NCBI RefSeq assembly: GCF_902497775.2
Contig: NZ_OZ024668.1
Location: forward strand, 5,750,326 to 5,814,325
DNA: 64,000 nucleotides
Source of the DNA: Pseudomonas fluorescens
GTDB lineage: Bacteria > Pseudomonadota > Gammaproteobacteria > Pseudomonadales > Pseudomonadaceae
Direction of reading: 5' to 3'
Positions 42,920-52,108 of this stretch are shown here, piece after piece; position 1 is the stretch's first letter; every line of letters begins with the position of its first letter. The translations under genes and the position numbers were made by a program. The notes under the pieces are model-generated. The model saw only the letters and a program-made list of their open reading frames with translations. It did not search any database and had not been told where the DNA came from.

Positions 42920-44023
42920 ATGACGTCGTACAACTCCGGGACCCCAACCCAGAACCGCACGCCCCAATCCATCGGCTTTCTGCTGCTGGACAATTTCACG
43001 CTGATTTCCCTGGCTTCCGCTGTTGAGCCGCTGCGCATGGCCAACCAGCTGTCCGGCCGCGAGCTGTACCGCTGGAGCACCCTGAGCGTGGATGGTGGCC
43101 AGGTATGGGCCAGCGACGGCTTGCAGATCACCCCCGATGCGGCCATGCACAAGGCACCGGCCATGGACACCGTGATTGTCTGTGGCGGTATTGGTATCCA
43201 GCGCACCGTCACCCGCGAGCACGTCACCTGGTTGCAGAGCCAGGCGCGCCAATCCCGCCGCCTAGGTGCGGTGTGCACCGGCAGCTGGGCCCTGGCCTGT
43301 GCTGGCCTGCTCGATGGCTTTGATTGCAGCGTGCATTGGGAATGCCTGGCGGCGATGCAGGAAGCCTTTCCGCGGGTGAGCATGAGTACCCGTCTGTTCA
43401 CCCTCGACCGCAACCGCTTCACCAGTTCCGGCGGCACTGCGCCACTGGACATGATGCTGCACCTGATCAGCCGTGATCACGGTCGCGAGCTGTCGGCGGC
43501 GATCTCCGAGATGTTCGTCTACGAGCGCATCCGCAACGAACAGGATCACCAGCGCGTGCCGCTCAAGCACATGCTCGGCACCAACCAGCCGAAACTGCAG
43601 GAAATCGTCGCGCTGATGGAGGCCAACCTCGAAGAGCCGATCGACCTGGACGAACTGGCGGTGTACGTAGCGGTCTCGCGGCGCCAACTTGAGCGCTTGT
43701 TCCAGAAATACCTGCACTGCTCGCCGTCGCGCTACTACCTGAAGCTGCGCCTGATCCGCGCCCGGCAGTTGCTCAAGCAAACGCCGATGTCGATCATCGA
43801 AGTGGCTTCGGTGTGCGGCTTTGTCTCGACGCCGCATTTCTCCAAGTGCTACCGCGAATACTTCGGCATTCCGCCGCGTGACGAGCGTGTTGGCTCCAAC
43901 ACCGCGCAGCAGGTGGCGATGATGCCGATCCCGCAGGCGCTGGTGCTGTCGCCGCTGGCCGGGCCGATGTCGGCGTTGAGCCAGGCGCGCAATGAGTCGA
44001 CGTTTGCCAGTGTGAGGCTCTAG
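42920..44023 (+). CDS. gbdR: AraC/GlxA family activator of betaine catabolism
   Basis: The 367-residue protein has an N-terminal DJ-1/PfpI-like (GATase1-like) domain (IGFLLLDNFTLISLASAVEPLRMANQ, GAVCTGSWALACAGLLDG) and a C-terminal AraC double helix-turn-helix (LDELAVYVAVSRRQLERLFQKYL, SIIEVASVCGFVSTPHFSKCYREYFG). GbdR activates choline, betaine and dimethylglycine genes when betaine or dimethylglycine accumulates. Position between sdaB and the cdh genes matches other pseudomonads. GAGGAG lies nine bases before the ATG. Confidence 0.93.
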   Translation: MTSYNSGTPTQNRTPQSIGFLLLDNFTLISLASAVEPLRMANQLSGRELYRWSTLSVDGGQVWASDGLQITPDAAMHKAPAMDTVIVCGGIGIQRTVTREHVTWLQSQARQSRRLGAVCTGSWALACAGLLDGFDCSVHWECLAAMQEAFPRVSMSTRLFTLDRNRFTSSGGTAPLDMMLHLISRDHGRELSAAISEMFVYERIRNEQDHQRVPLKHMLGTNQPKLQEIVALMEANLEEPIDLDELAVYVAVSRRQLERLFQKYLHCSPSRYYLKLRLIRARQLLKQTPMSIIEVASVCGFVSTPHFSKCYREYFGIPPRDERVGSNTAQQVAMMPIPQALVLSPLAGPMSALSQARNESTFASVRL

Positions 44024-44037
44024 ACCGAGTTGCATTC

Positions 44038-44089
44038 ATCGCGGGGCAAGCCCGCTCCTACACCTGTGGGAGCGGGCTTGCCCCGCGAT
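44038..44089. repeat. REP pair after gbdR
   Basis: ATCGCGGGGCAAGCCCGCTC...TACA and TGTGGGAGCGGGCTTGCCCC form a tight inverted pair with a two-base gap between units, between converging genes. Confidence 0.85.
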
Positions 44090-44093
44090 GCTT

Positions 44094-44348
44094 TTAGCGA
44101 TTCTGGAACTGCGCCAACGCCGGCAATAGCTGCTTTTCGATGGCCTGGCGCACGGCCGGCAGGATGGTCGCATTGCCGGTGTACATCTGCTCGACCATGC
44201 CCTTCAGGGCTTTTGCCCGCGGCTCACTCAAGCCCCGTACCGCACACTCGCAGGCCTGCTCGGCACTGGCCCCAGGCGGCATCTCGAAACCCAGCGCGCG
44301 CAGCTGGCCCAGCAGGTCGTCCTGATCAATCAAATCCGCATGCATCAT
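44094..44348 (-). CDS. Small conserved hypothetical protein
   Basis: The 84-residue protein is acidic at the start (MMHADLIDQDDLLGQLRALGFEMP) and helical later (AKALKGMVEQMYTGNATILPAVRQAIEKQLLPAL). AAGGA at eight bases supports the ATG. Two cysteines in ACECAV are conserved-looking but no family is recognised. It follows the cdh block and is separated from it by 224 bases. Function is unknown. Confidence 0.6.
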   Translation of the reverse strand: MMHADLIDQDDLLGQLRALGFEMPPGASAEQACECAVRGLSEPRAKALKGMVEQMYTGNATILPAVRQAIEKQLLPALAQFQNR

Positions 44349-44572
44349 GGTTGTTGTCCTTGTTTGCAGGTGTGATCGTCATTCGATTCTGTGGGCGTCG
44401 AGCCACTGCGGCAAGGGCAGAATGTCGCAATGGCCGCTTTACCTAAGCACAGGTCGTTTTCGGGCAAATCCACGGGGAAGGGAGGCTGCACACTGGGGCC
44501 ATGCACAGAAAAGGAAGGTTTGGTCACCCTCCGCTTGAAGCATGTTCATGCTCGCTCTTGGCCCCGGTTGCT

Positions 44573-45076
44573 TCACGGCTTGCCGGGGTTATTTTTTTGC
44601 TTTTGAATCGTTGGCAAGCCGATCACCCGGCCAGCAAACTCGGGCGCCGGCAGATCCACCTGCTCATCGACAATCCCCTGCAAGCGTTCAACCACTGCAG
44701 GCGTAAACGGCGTCGAGCTTGGCCCGGCCAGGTCCACATGCAGCAGCATCTGTTCACTGGCCGCCAACGCCTCGTCGAACCCCTCGCGATGCAGGCTGTG
44801 ATACAGCTGCAGGCGCTTTCGGTCAAAACCGATGACCTGAGTCTGCACCCATACCTGGGTACCAAGCTTGACCTCATGCAGGTAGTTCAGGTGGCACTCC
44901 AGGGTAAACAACGAATTGCCGCTGGCGCTGCGGTTGTCGCTGTCAAGGCCCATGCGGTCCATGAAGGCATCGGTGGCATAGCTGAAGATCAGCAGGTAGA
45001 AGGCATCGCGCAGATGCCCGTTGTAGTCGACCCAGTCCGCCTGGACTGGGGTTTGGTAGGTGATCAATGCGGGCAT
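44573..45076 (-). CDS. cdhB: Betainyl-CoA thioesterase
   Basis: The 167-residue hotdog-fold thioesterase has the motif VDYNGHLRDAFYLLIFSYATDAFM, with the Asp/Asn-Gly-His pattern of 4-hydroxybenzoyl-CoA thioesterases. In carnitine degradation CdhB releases glycine betaine from betainyl-CoA. It is last in the caiX-cdhC-cdhA-cdhB run, 13 bp after cdhA. Function is assigned from the conserved neighbourhood, since the family is broad. Confidence 0.85.
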   Translation of the reverse strand: MPALITYQTPVQADWVDYNGHLRDAFYLLIFSYATDAFMDRMGLDSDNRSASGNSLFTLECHLNYLHEVKLGTQVWVQTQVIGFDRKRLQLYHSLHREGFDEALAASEQMLLHVDLAGPSSTPFTPAVVERLQGIVDEQVDLPAPEFAGRVIGLPTIQKQKNNPGKP

Positions 45077-45089
45077 CGCTGCACTCCGG

Positions 45090-46055
45090 TCAGTCGCTGA
45101 AAGCCATGCCGTGCTTGGCCTTGGTGGTTTTTACCGCATCCAGCACGGCGAGCAGGCAATCATCACGATAGCGCTCCAGCGAGCTGATGCTGCGTTCGCC
45201 CAGTTGTTCACCCGTGCCCTCGACCACGGCATCGATCAAACCGTCGGTCAGCTCTGGGGCGGGCAGGTAGGTCCAGGGCAGTTGCAGGGCAGGGCCGAAC
45301 TGGGCCATGAAGTGGCGCATGCCGGCATCGCCACCGGCTAGGGTATAGGTGAGGAAGGTGCCCATGAACGACCAGCGCAAACCGGCGCCAAAACGAATCG
45401 CGTCGTCGATTTCGCCTGTGGTTGCCACGCCGTCGTTGACCAGGTGCAACGCCTCGCGCCACAACGCTTCGAGCAGGCGGTCGGCAATAAACCCGGGCAC
45501 TTCCTTGCGCACATGCAGAGGGCGCATGCCGAGGTTGGTGTAGACGGTTTTGGCCGCTTCGATGGCCTCGGGCGCGGTCTTGTTGCTGCCGACGATTTCC
45601 ACCAGCGGCAGCAGGTACACCGGGTTGAACGGGTGGCCGACCACGCAGCGTTCGGGGTGGGTCGAGGACTCGTAGAATTCACTGGGCAACAGGCCTGAAG
45701 TGCTGGAGCCGATCAACGCATTGGGCTTGGCTGCGGCGCTGATCTTGCTGTGCAGGTCAAGCTTGAGGTCCAGACGTTCGGGGGCGCTTTCCTGGATGAA
45801 ATCGGCATCGCGTACGCATTCCTCGATGGTCGCCACAAAGCGCAGGCGCTGCTGCGAGGCGCCGGGGGTCAGGCCTTGTTTTTCCAGGGCTGGCCAAGCA
45901 TTGGCGATGCGCTTGCGCAAGCCCGCTTCGGCGCCGGGGGCGGGGTCCCAGGCGACTACATCCAAGCCATGGGCCAGGGCGCGGGCCACCCAGCCGCTGC
46001 CGATTACGCCGCTGCCCAGGGCTGCAAAGGTCTTGATCTCGGTGATAAAGCTCAT
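45090..46055 (-). CDS. cdhA: L-carnitine dehydrogenase
   Basis: The 321-residue enzyme belongs to the 3-hydroxyacyl-CoA dehydrogenase family: NAD motif [19 protein letters not shown], then [18 protein letters not shown] and the C-terminal dehydrogenase domain [20 protein letters not shown]. It oxidises L-carnitine to 3-dehydrocarnitine. I start at the ATG at 46055, five codons inside the longest frame, where the family N-terminus begins. The gene is 15 bp after cdhC. Confidence 0.93.
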   Translation of the reverse strand: MSFITEIKTFAALGSGVIGSGWVARALAHGLDVVAWDPAPGAEAGLRKRIANAWPALEKQGLTPGASQQRLRFVATIEECVRDADFIQESAPERLDLKLDLHSKISAAAKPNALIGSSTSGLLPSEFYESSTHPERCVVGHPFNPVYLLPLVEIVGSNKTAPEAIEAAKTVYTNLGMRPLHVRKEVPGFIADRLLEALWREALHLVNDGVATTGEIDDAIRFGAGLRWSFMGTFLTYTLAGGDAGMRHFMAQFGPALQLPWTYLPAPELTDGLIDAVVEGTGEQLGERSISSLERYRDDCLLAVLDAVKTTKAKHGMAFSD

Positions 46056-46070
46056 CGGTTTCTCCAGCAA

Positions 46071-46955
46071 TCAGCGACGGGTCAGGTTCATTTTTGCGCG
46101 GCCTTCGGCAGGGCTGAGCACCCGTGCGCCAAGGCGGCTGAGAATCTCGCCGGCGCGTTCCACCAGTTGGCCATTGCTGGCCAGCACGCCTTTGTCCAGG
46201 TACAGGTTGTCTTCCAGGCCCACCCGCACGTTGCCGCCCAGTAGCACCGCTTGTGCGGCCATCGGCATTTGCATGCGGCCGATGCCGAAGCCGGCCCAGG
46301 TCACGCCTGGCGGCAGGTTGTCGACCATGGCTTTCATGGTGGTGGTATCGGCCGGCGCACCCCAGGGAATGCCCAGGCACAGTTGGAACAAGGGGTTGTC
46401 GAGCAGGCCTTCCTTGATCATCTGCTTGGCGAACCACAGGTGGCCGGTGTCGAAGATTTCCAGCTCGGCTTTAACGCCCAGTTCAGTGATGCGTTTGGCC
46501 CCAGCGCGCAATTGCGCCGGGGTCGAGACGTAGATGCTGTTGCCGTCACCAAAGTTGAGGGTGCCGCAGTCCAGGGTGCAGATTTCCGGCAGCAGCGCCT
46601 CGACGTGGGCCAGGCGCTCCAGCGGGCCGATCAGGTCGGTGCCGACGCCGAATTCCAGCGGGGTTTCGCCCGGGCCGATCTCCAGGTCGCCACCCATGCC
46701 GGCGGTGAGGTTGACGATGATGTCGACATCCGCCTCGCGGATGCGCTCCATCACTTCCCGGTACAAGTTGACGTCGCGGCTGAAGCGACCGGTTTGCGGG
46801 TCGCGAACATGGCAGTGGACCACCGTGGCGCCGGCTTTGGCGGCCTCCACGGCGGCTGCGGCGATCTGTTTCGGGGTTACCGGGACCAGGTGGCTCTTGC
46901 TGGCGGTGTCGCCGGCGCCGGTCAGGGCGCAGGTGATGATGACGTCGTGGTTCAT
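46071..46955 (-). CDS. cdhC: Dehydrocarnitine cleavage enzyme (BKACE family)
   Basis: The 294-residue protein is a beta-keto acid cleavage enzyme. The zinc ligands His47 and His49 lie in VVHCHVRDP, and [19 protein letters not shown] and [11 protein letters not shown] are further family motifs. CdhC condenses dehydrocarnitine with acetyl-CoA to give betainyl-CoA and acetoacetate. The ATG at 46955 follows AAGGAAA. It lies between caiX and cdhA. Confidence 0.93.
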   Translation of the reverse strand: MNHDVIITCALTGAGDTASKSHLVPVTPKQIAAAAVEAAKAGATVVHCHVRDPQTGRFSRDVNLYREVMERIREADVDIIVNLTAGMGGDLEIGPGETPLEFGVGTDLIGPLERLAHVEALLPEICTLDCGTLNFGDGNSIYVSTPAQLRAGAKRITELGVKAELEIFDTGHLWFAKQMIKEGLLDNPLFQLCLGIPWGAPADTTTMKAMVDNLPPGVTWAGFGIGRMQMPMAAQAVLLGGNVRVGLEDNLYLDKGVLASNGQLVERAGEILSRLGARVLSPAEGRAKMNLTRR

Positions 46956-46983
46956 GTGTGGTTTCCTTCGGGCGAGTTGGGGC

Positions 46984-47010
46984 CATCGCGGGTCAAGCCC
47001 GCTCCCACAG
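46984..47010. repeat. Single REP element between caiX and cdhC
   Basis: CATCGCGGGTCAAGCCCGCT...CCCACAG is a lone REP copy inside the operon, six bases from the caiX stop. It could stabilise or attenuate the caiX transcript. Confidence 0.7.
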
Positions 47011-47016
47011 GGTCTG

Positions 47017-47961
47017 TCAGTTGGCAGTGAGCTGAAGGTTGTCGGCGGCGGTCTTGCCGTCAAAGGTGGTCACCCCTTCAAGCCAGCGCTTCTGGTCTTG
47101 CGGATGGTCCTTGAGCCACTGGCGGGCGGATTCCAGTGCGTCTTTATGCTCGAGCAGCGGTTGCATCATGCGGCTCTCGTCCTCGGCGCTGAAGGTCAGG
47201 TTGGTCAGCAGGCGGTTGACGTTCGGGCAACGCTGGGCGTAGTCCGGGGCAGTGACGGTCCACACTGTGGCGCGGCCCTCGTCCGGGCCCAGGGCGCCGT
47301 TGCTGCCGCTGAGATAGGCCATGTCGATGTTGACGTTCATCGGGTGCGGCGCCCAGCCGAAGAACACCACCGCCTCCTTGCGGCGCACCGCGCGGTCGAC
47401 GGCGGCGAGCATGCCGGCTTCACTGGACTCGACCAGCTGGAACTTGCCCAGGCCGAACTGGTTCTTGCTCATCATCGCCTTGATCTGGGTGTTGGCACCC
47501 GAGCCGGGCTCGATGCCGTAGATCTTGGCGCCCAGCTCTTTTTCGAACTTGGCGATGTCGGCGAAGGTTTTCAGGCCCTTGTCGGCCAGGTACTTGGGTA
47601 CCGCGAGGGTCGCGCGGGCGTCGTCGAGGCTCGGCTGGTCGAGGACCTTGACCTGTTTGGCATCGATGAACGGGGTGATGGTCTGGGTCATGATCGGGTT
47701 CCAGTAGCCCAGGAACATGTCCAGGCGCTGGTCGCGGATGCCGGCGAAAATGATCTGTTGCGAGGCGCTGGTCTGCTTGGTCTTGTAGCCCAGGCCATCG
47801 AGCAGGACCTGGGTCATGGCGCTGGTAGCCATCACGTCGGTCCAGTTCACCACGCCAAGGCGCACGTTCTTGCAGGTGGCCGGTTCTGCGGCCATCACGT
47901 TGGTGCTGAGGATTGCGGTGCCGACGAGCATCAGCAGGCTACGGCTGATCATTCTGTTCAT
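47017..47961 (-). CDS. caiX: Carnitine-binding protein
   Basis: The 314-residue protein has a signal peptide ([24 protein letters not shown]) and the same ligand-cage pattern as Cbc[23 protein letters not shown] and [12 protein letters not shown]. Cysteines in ATCKNVRL and QRCPNVNRL match those in CbcX. CaiX hands carnitine to the CbcWV permease. It is the first gene of the carnitine operon and is divergent from cdhR. Confidence 0.93.
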   Translation of the reverse strand: MNRMISRSLLMLVGTAILSTNVMAAEPATCKNVRLGVVNWTDVMATSAMTQVLLDGLGYKTKQTSASQQIIFAGIRDQRLDMFLGYWNPIMTQTITPFIDAKQVKVLDQPSLDDARATLAVPKYLADKGLKTFADIAKFEKELGAKIYGIEPGSGANTQIKAMMSKNQFGLGKFQLVESSEAGMLAAVDRAVRRKEAVVFFGWAPHPMNVNIDMAYLSGSNGALGPDEGRATVWTVTAPDYAQRCPNVNRLLTNLTFSAEDESRMMQPLLEHKDALESARQWLKDHPQDQKRWLEGVTTFDGKTAADNLQLTAN

Positions 47962-48052
47962 GGTGGCTCCTCCAACGGCAGTTCTAATTGTTATAGGGGG
48001 CGGCCTCTGCGTGCCGTGTGACCAAACTACGCCGGTGCCCTGGCTAAAAATC

Positions 48053-48090
48053 GCACTGTGGCGACCGGCACTTGCACAGTGGCGACCAGC
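48053..48090. promoter_or_regulatory. Two direct repeats spaced by 21 bp, probable CdhR sites
   Basis: GCACTGTGGCGACCGGC (48053-48069) and GCACAGTGGCGACCAGC (48074-48090) match at 15 of 17 positions with starts exactly 21 bp apart, two helical turns. This is the layout of AraC-family binding sites. They lie in the caiX-cdhR intergenic region, 41 bp before cdhR. Confidence 0.65.
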
Positions 48091-48130
48091 GCGCTATTAA
48101 CCGAGCATCGGTGGCCGTCGAGTTATCGCT

Positions 48131-49090
48131 ATGCCCCAGGATTTCCATTTCTTGCTGTTGCCCGGGTTCTCCGCCATTGGCTTTATTTCCGCGATAGAGC
48201 CGCTGCGGGTGGCCAACCGCTTTCGTGGCGAGCTGTATCGCTGGCAGGTGCTGAGCATAGATGGCGGTGCAGTGCAGGCCAGCAACGGCATGTCGGTGAA
48301 TGCCGACGCCGCGCTGCAGCCGCTTGGCAAGGGCGCGACGCTGTTGTTGGTGGCCGGTTTCGAGCCGCTGCGCAGCTTTGGCCCGGCCTTGCAGCACTGG
48401 CTGCGCAAGCTCGATCACGAAGGCGTGGTGTTGGGCGGTATCGACACCGGCACCGTGGTGCTGGCCGAGGCCGGGTTGCTCGACGGTCACCGGGTGACCC
48501 TGCACTGGGAAGCGCTGGAGGCCTTCAAGGAAAGTTACCCGCAGTTGCAGGCAACCCAGGAGCTGTTCGAAGTGGATCGGCGCCGTATCACCTCGGCGGG
48601 GGGCACTGCCTCGATCGACCTGATGCTCGACCTGATCGCCCAGGCCCACGGCCCGGAGCTGGCGATCCAGGTGTCGGAGCAATTCGTGCTGGGCCGCATC
48701 CGCCCGCGCCAGGATCACCAGCGCATGCAGATCGCCTCACGCTATGGCATCAGCAACAAGAAACTGGTGCAGGTGATCGGCGAGATGGAGCGCAACACCG
48801 AGCAACCGCTCAACACCCTGGTGCTGGCCGAGTCGGTGCAGGTCACCCGGCGCCAGCTGGAGCGCTTGTTCAAGCTTTACCTGCACGACACGCCCAGTGG
48901 CTTTTACCTGCGCCTGCGCCTGGACAAGGCCCGGCAACTGCTGCGCCAGACCGATCTGAGCGTGCTGGAGGTGGGCATCGCCTGCGGCTTTGAGTCAGCC
49001 TCGTACTTCACCCGCTGCTACCGGGGGCGATTCGCGCGTTGCCCGCGAGAAGACCGCAAGGTCGGGGCTGTCAGCCTCAGCGGCGCTTGA
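48131..49090 (+). CDS. cdhR: AraC/GlxA family activator of carnitine catabolism
   Basis: The 319-residue protein has a DJ-1/PfpI-like sensor domain (FLLLPGFSAIGFISAIEPLRVANRF, GGIDTGTVVLAEAGLLDG) and a C-terminal AraC domain (LAESVQVTRRQLERLFKLYL, SVLEVGIACGFESASYFTRCYRGRFA). CdhR activates the divergent carnitine operon when carnitine is present. It is a clear paralogue of GbdR. It ends 14 bp inside the converging DUF3010 gene. Confidence 0.93.
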   Translation: MPQDFHFLLLPGFSAIGFISAIEPLRVANRFRGELYRWQVLSIDGGAVQASNGMSVNADAALQPLGKGATLLLVAGFEPLRSFGPALQHWLRKLDHEGVVLGGIDTGTVVLAEAGLLDGHRVTLHWEALEAFKESYPQLQATQELFEVDRRRITSAGGTASIDLMLDLIAQAHGPELAIQVSEQFVLGRIRPRQDHQRMQIASRYGISNKKLVQVIGEMERNTEQPLNTLVLAESVQVTRRQLERLFKLYLHDTPSGFYLRLRLDKARQLLRQTDLSVLEVGIACGFESASYFTRCYRGRFARCPREDRKVGAVSLSGA

Positions 49091-49496
49091 GCAACAGCGC
49101 GCAGGCGCTCTTGTAGGCTTCGTGCTGGTACTTGTTCAGCGAAGCTGGCAGTTCAATGTTGTGTTTCTTGGCCTGGGCGCTGACGGTCTGCGGTGAAACC
49201 AGCTCCACCTCGCAATTATCCAGCAGCTGCAATACGCCTTCGATCTTGAAAGTGGTCGGGCCACCCGCGAAGTCGCCTTTCTTGCTGCGTTTCTTGATCG
49301 CCAGGTGGCTGATGCCATGTTCAGCGATAAATTGCCGGGCCTGGCTGGCAAAGGCTTTGACGTTGTTCGCCAGCTCATCGTCTTCCAGGGCGATTTTTTT
49401 CGTGGCCAGGGCAAGATGCACAGGGCTGGCGCCGTCCAGGGTGGCAACGGCGAGCAGCGCTTCGCTGCCTTTGATTTCAATTCCGCAGATTTTCAT
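49077..49496 (-). CDS. DUF3010 family protein
   Basis: The 139-residue protein has an RNase H-like start (MKICGIEIKGSEALLAVATLDG) and the segments SHLAIKKRSKKGDFAGGPTTFKIEGVLQLL typical of DUF3010. The family has no established function. It lies 7 bp after the LprI-like gene and its end overlaps that of cdhR by 14 bp. The ATG at 49496 starts the conserved part. Confidence 0.85.
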   Translation of the reverse strand: MKICGIEIKGSEALLAVATLDGASPVHLALATKKIALEDDELANNVKAFASQARQFIAEHGISHLAIKKRSKKGDFAGGPTTFKIEGVLQLLDNCEVELVSPQTVSAQAKKHNIELPASLNKYQHEAYKSACALLLKRR

Positions 49497-49503
49497 GCTG
49501 TTC

Positions 49504-49920
49504 TCAATCGGAGTTTTGCAGACCCAGGGACTGCAAGTATTCGGAGCGATCATCGCTACGTTGGGCAAGGCAGGTGTTCAATGCAGCGTCGAAGGCCTTT
49601 CCGGGTTTTTCGTCAAAGGTTTCGACCTTGCAGTCGGCGTCGCGTAATTGCTTCCAGATGGCTTCGGCGTCACGCAGGCGCTTGCTCAGTTCGGCGACCT
49701 TGGCCGGCTGGCCGTCGTATTGTTCGCCGATGCGTTGCAGCAAGTCATCGAAAGCGGCGTTAAGTTCGCGTTCGGCGGTAGTGCGGCTGTATTGAGCGCA
49801 TTCATAAGTTTGCTGGTCGCTCTCGACGTTGTCGCACGGGGTGCTCTCGTCGTCCTCGGCATGGGCGCCGAATGCCAGCAATACCAGGGCCAGCCCTACC
49901 ATCGTTCTCATCTGCGACAT
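49504..49920 (-). CDS. LprI/DUF1311 family periplasmic protein
   Basis: The 138-residue protein has a signal peptide (MVGLALVLLAFGAHAE) and the LprI-type domain: CDNVESDQQTYECAQYSRTTAERELNAAFDDLLQRI, with four cysteines and a helical middle. Some LprI relatives inhibit lysozyme, but most are uncharacterised. The first ATG at 49920 or a second one, three codons on, could start the protein. It is the first gene of a pair with DUF3010. Confidence 0.8.
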   Translation of the reverse strand: MSQMRTMVGLALVLLAFGAHAEDDESTPCDNVESDQQTYECAQYSRTTAERELNAAFDDLLQRIGEQYDGQPAKVAELSKRLRDAEAIWKQLRDADCKVETFDEKPGKAFDAALNTCLAQRSDDRSEYLQSLGLQNSD

Positions 49921-50107
49921 CCTCCGAAAGCTTGCGCGAACATGGGCGCCGATTCTCGCTCAGCGCCGCAGCAAAGAACAGGGTAGTCGGTGCTCCTGTG
50001 AAAAAGCGTGCGGGCGGCGTGAACACTTATTCACAGACGTTTCATAAAAGCGCACATAAACTCGGCGTTTTCCCACTAATCCAGTCTTTTTAGCCTGTGG
50101 AAACGCG

Positions 50108-50815
50108 ATGGAAAGCCCCGGACTGATCAAGGTACTGCTGGTCGAAGACGACCTCAAACTGGCCGGCCTGGTTGCGCATTATCTAGCCGAGCATGGCTTC
50201 GAGGTGCACTGCGTGCACCGGGGCGACCAGGCGCTGGAAGCCTTTCTGAGCTACAAGCCGGCGCTGGTGGTCCTCGACCTGATGCTTCCGGGGCTGAGCG
50301 GCCTGCAGGTGTGCCGGGCAATCCGTAGCCAGGCGGCCACGCCGATCGTGATTCTGACGGCCCGCGAAGACGATCTCGACCATATTCTTGGCCTTGAGTC
50401 CGGGGCCGACGACTATGTGATCAAACCCATCAAGCCCCCGGTATTACTGGCTCGGCTGCGCGCTTTGCAGCGTCGCCAAGGGAGCGAGCCGATCGGGCGC
50501 GACAGCTTGCGCTTTGGACAATTGAACATTGATCGGGCCAGCCGTGAAGCGCATCTGGGTGATGAGCCCATCGAGCTGAGCACCATGGAGTTCGAACTGC
50601 TCTGGCTGTTGGCAAGTGCTGCGGGGCAGACCCTGTCGCGCGATGACATCCTCAATCGCTTGCGCGGCATTGCCTTTGACGGCTTCAACCGTAGCGTCGA
50701 TGTCTATGTCAGCAAGCTGCGCAGCAAGCTGCGCGACAACCCTCGCGAGCCGGTGTGCATAAAGACGGTCTGGGGCAAAGGCTACCTGTTCAATCCTTTC
50801 GCCTGGGAGCTGTAG
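50108..50815 (+). CDS. OmpR-family response regulator, RstA-like
   Basis: The 235-residue protein has a receiver domain with acidic pocket Glu13/Asp14, phospho-acceptor Asp57 (LVVLDLMLPG), Thr84 and Lys106, followed by a winged-helix output domain (LSTMEFELLWLLASAAGQTLSRDDILNRLRGI, RSVDVYVSKLRSKL). The FDGFNRSVDVYVSKLR part resembles RstA. It abuts the sensor kinase gene directly. Its targets are not evident. Confidence 0.9.
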   Translation: MESPGLIKVLLVEDDLKLAGLVAHYLAEHGFEVHCVHRGDQALEAFLSYKPALVVLDLMLPGLSGLQVCRAIRSQAATPIVILTAREDDLDHILGLESGADDYVIKPIKPPVLLARLRALQRRQGSEPIGRDSLRFGQLNIDRASREAHLGDEPIELSTMEFELLWLLASAAGQTLSRDDILNRLRGIAFDGFNRSVDVYVSKLRSKLRDNPREPVCIKTVWGKGYLFNPFAWEL

Positions 50816-52105
50816 ATGCTGCGGCTGTTTCTCGGCTTGTTCACCACCATGGTCATTGCCTTTGCTTTGGCGGTGCCGTCGATCAACACGTTTTTTGACT
50901 GGTACCTGAAGACCAGCGACGATGTTTATTACCGCGAATCGATGCGTGGGCCGGCCTACAGCTTGCTGGAGCAATTGCGTCCACTTTCAGCTACCGCGCG
51001 CCAACAACGTCTGGACGAGCTTCAGCCGCACTACGGGATGACCCTCAAGCTGGTTGAGGCCCAGTCGTTGCCGCTCAGTCAGCACGATCGTGAGCTGTTG
51101 GCCAGTAACCAGATGCTGATTCTCGATGATGTCAGCCGCTTCATCATTCCCATTGATGAAGGCCACCAGCTGCTGAGTGTCAGCTTGCCGCCTGATCTGA
51201 GGATGTCCACTGGCTTTGTTGTCATTGCCTACGGCATGTTCGCCAGCCTGCTTGGCATTGCCGTGTTTTGCTGGGTCTGGCCGCATTGGCGCGACCTGGA
51301 GCGATTGCGTCTGGCGGCACAGCGCTTTGGCGCCAACGACCTGAGTTCGCGCATCCACTTGTCGCGCCGCTCGAACATTCGCCAACTCGCCGAGCATTTC
51401 AACCAGATGGCCGGGCGTATCGAAGGCCTGATCGCCAACCAGCGCGAACTGACCAATGCGGTTTCCCATGAACTGCGTACGCCGATTGCGCGGCTGACCT
51501 TCGAACTGGAGCAGTTACGCCGCCTGGCCGACCAGAATGCCTGTGGCCCGCTGTTGGACGACATGCATGCCGACCTGGGCGACCTTGAAGAGATGGTCTC
51601 GGAGCTGCTGACCTACGCCAGCCTTGAGCATGGCGCTGCGCAGATCAAACGCGAAACCATCCAGGCTGCCGAGTGGATCGACAGTGTGCTCGGCAGCCTC
51701 GCCCTGGAAGCGGAAGCCGCAGGTGTGGCGCTGACACTGAGCGTCTGTGCCGTCGAGAGCATTCGCATCGAGCCGCGGTTCATGGCGCGGGCGGTGATCA
51801 ACCTGCTGCGTAATGCCATCCGTTATGCCGAGCGCGAAGTGCGGGTAAGCCTGGTGCGTGAAGGCAACCTGTATCAGGTGTTTGTTGAGGACGACGGCCC
51901 GGGCGTGCCGTTGGTCGCCCGGGAGAAAATCTTCGAGCCGTTTACCCGGCTGGACACCAGTCGCGACCGCCGGACCGGTGGCTACGGGCTCGGACTGGCC
52001 CTGGTGCGCCGAGTGTCGCAATGGCATGAGGGGCATGCCCAGGTACGAGACTCCGTCAGTGGTGGCGCCTTGTTCGTCTTGAGTTGGCCGCACAACGAGG
52101 CCTGA
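50816..52105 (+). CDS. Sensor histidine kinase, RstB-like
   Basis: The 429-residue kinase has a membrane segment at residues 2-22, a periplasmic domain to about 131, a second membrane segment (133-155), a HAMP domain, the phospho-accepting His218 in VSHELRTPIARL, and ATPase boxes NLLRNAIRYA (N), EDDGPGVP (G1) and GGYGLGLALVRR (G2). Its start follows the regulator stop without a gap. The periplasmic part resembles RstB, whose signal is unclear. Confidence 0.9.
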   Translation: MLRLFLGLFTTMVIAFALAVPSINTFFDWYLKTSDDVYYRESMRGPAYSLLEQLRPLSATARQQRLDELQPHYGMTLKLVEAQSLPLSQHDRELLASNQMLILDDVSRFIIPIDEGHQLLSVSLPPDLRMSTGFVVIAYGMFASLLGIAVFCWVWPHWRDLERLRLAAQRFGANDLSSRIHLSRRSNIRQLAEHFNQMAGRIEGLIANQRELTNAVSHELRTPIARLTFELEQLRRLADQNACGPLLDDMHADLGDLEEMVSELLTYASLEHGAAQIKRETIQAAEWIDSVLGSLALEAEAAGVALTLSVCAVESIRIEPRFMARAVINLLRNAIRYAEREVRVSLVREGNLYQVFVEDDGPGVPLVAREKIFEPFTRLDTSRDRRTGGYGLGLALVRRVSQWHEGHAQVRDSVSGGALFVLSWPHNEA

Positions 52106-52108
52106 GGT

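Noticed and set aside
44562..44600. Terminator CCCCGG...CCGGGG followed by T run after the thioesterase gene
   Set aside because: The right half lies inside the end of the coding sequence and the T run is on the wrong strand for the gene.
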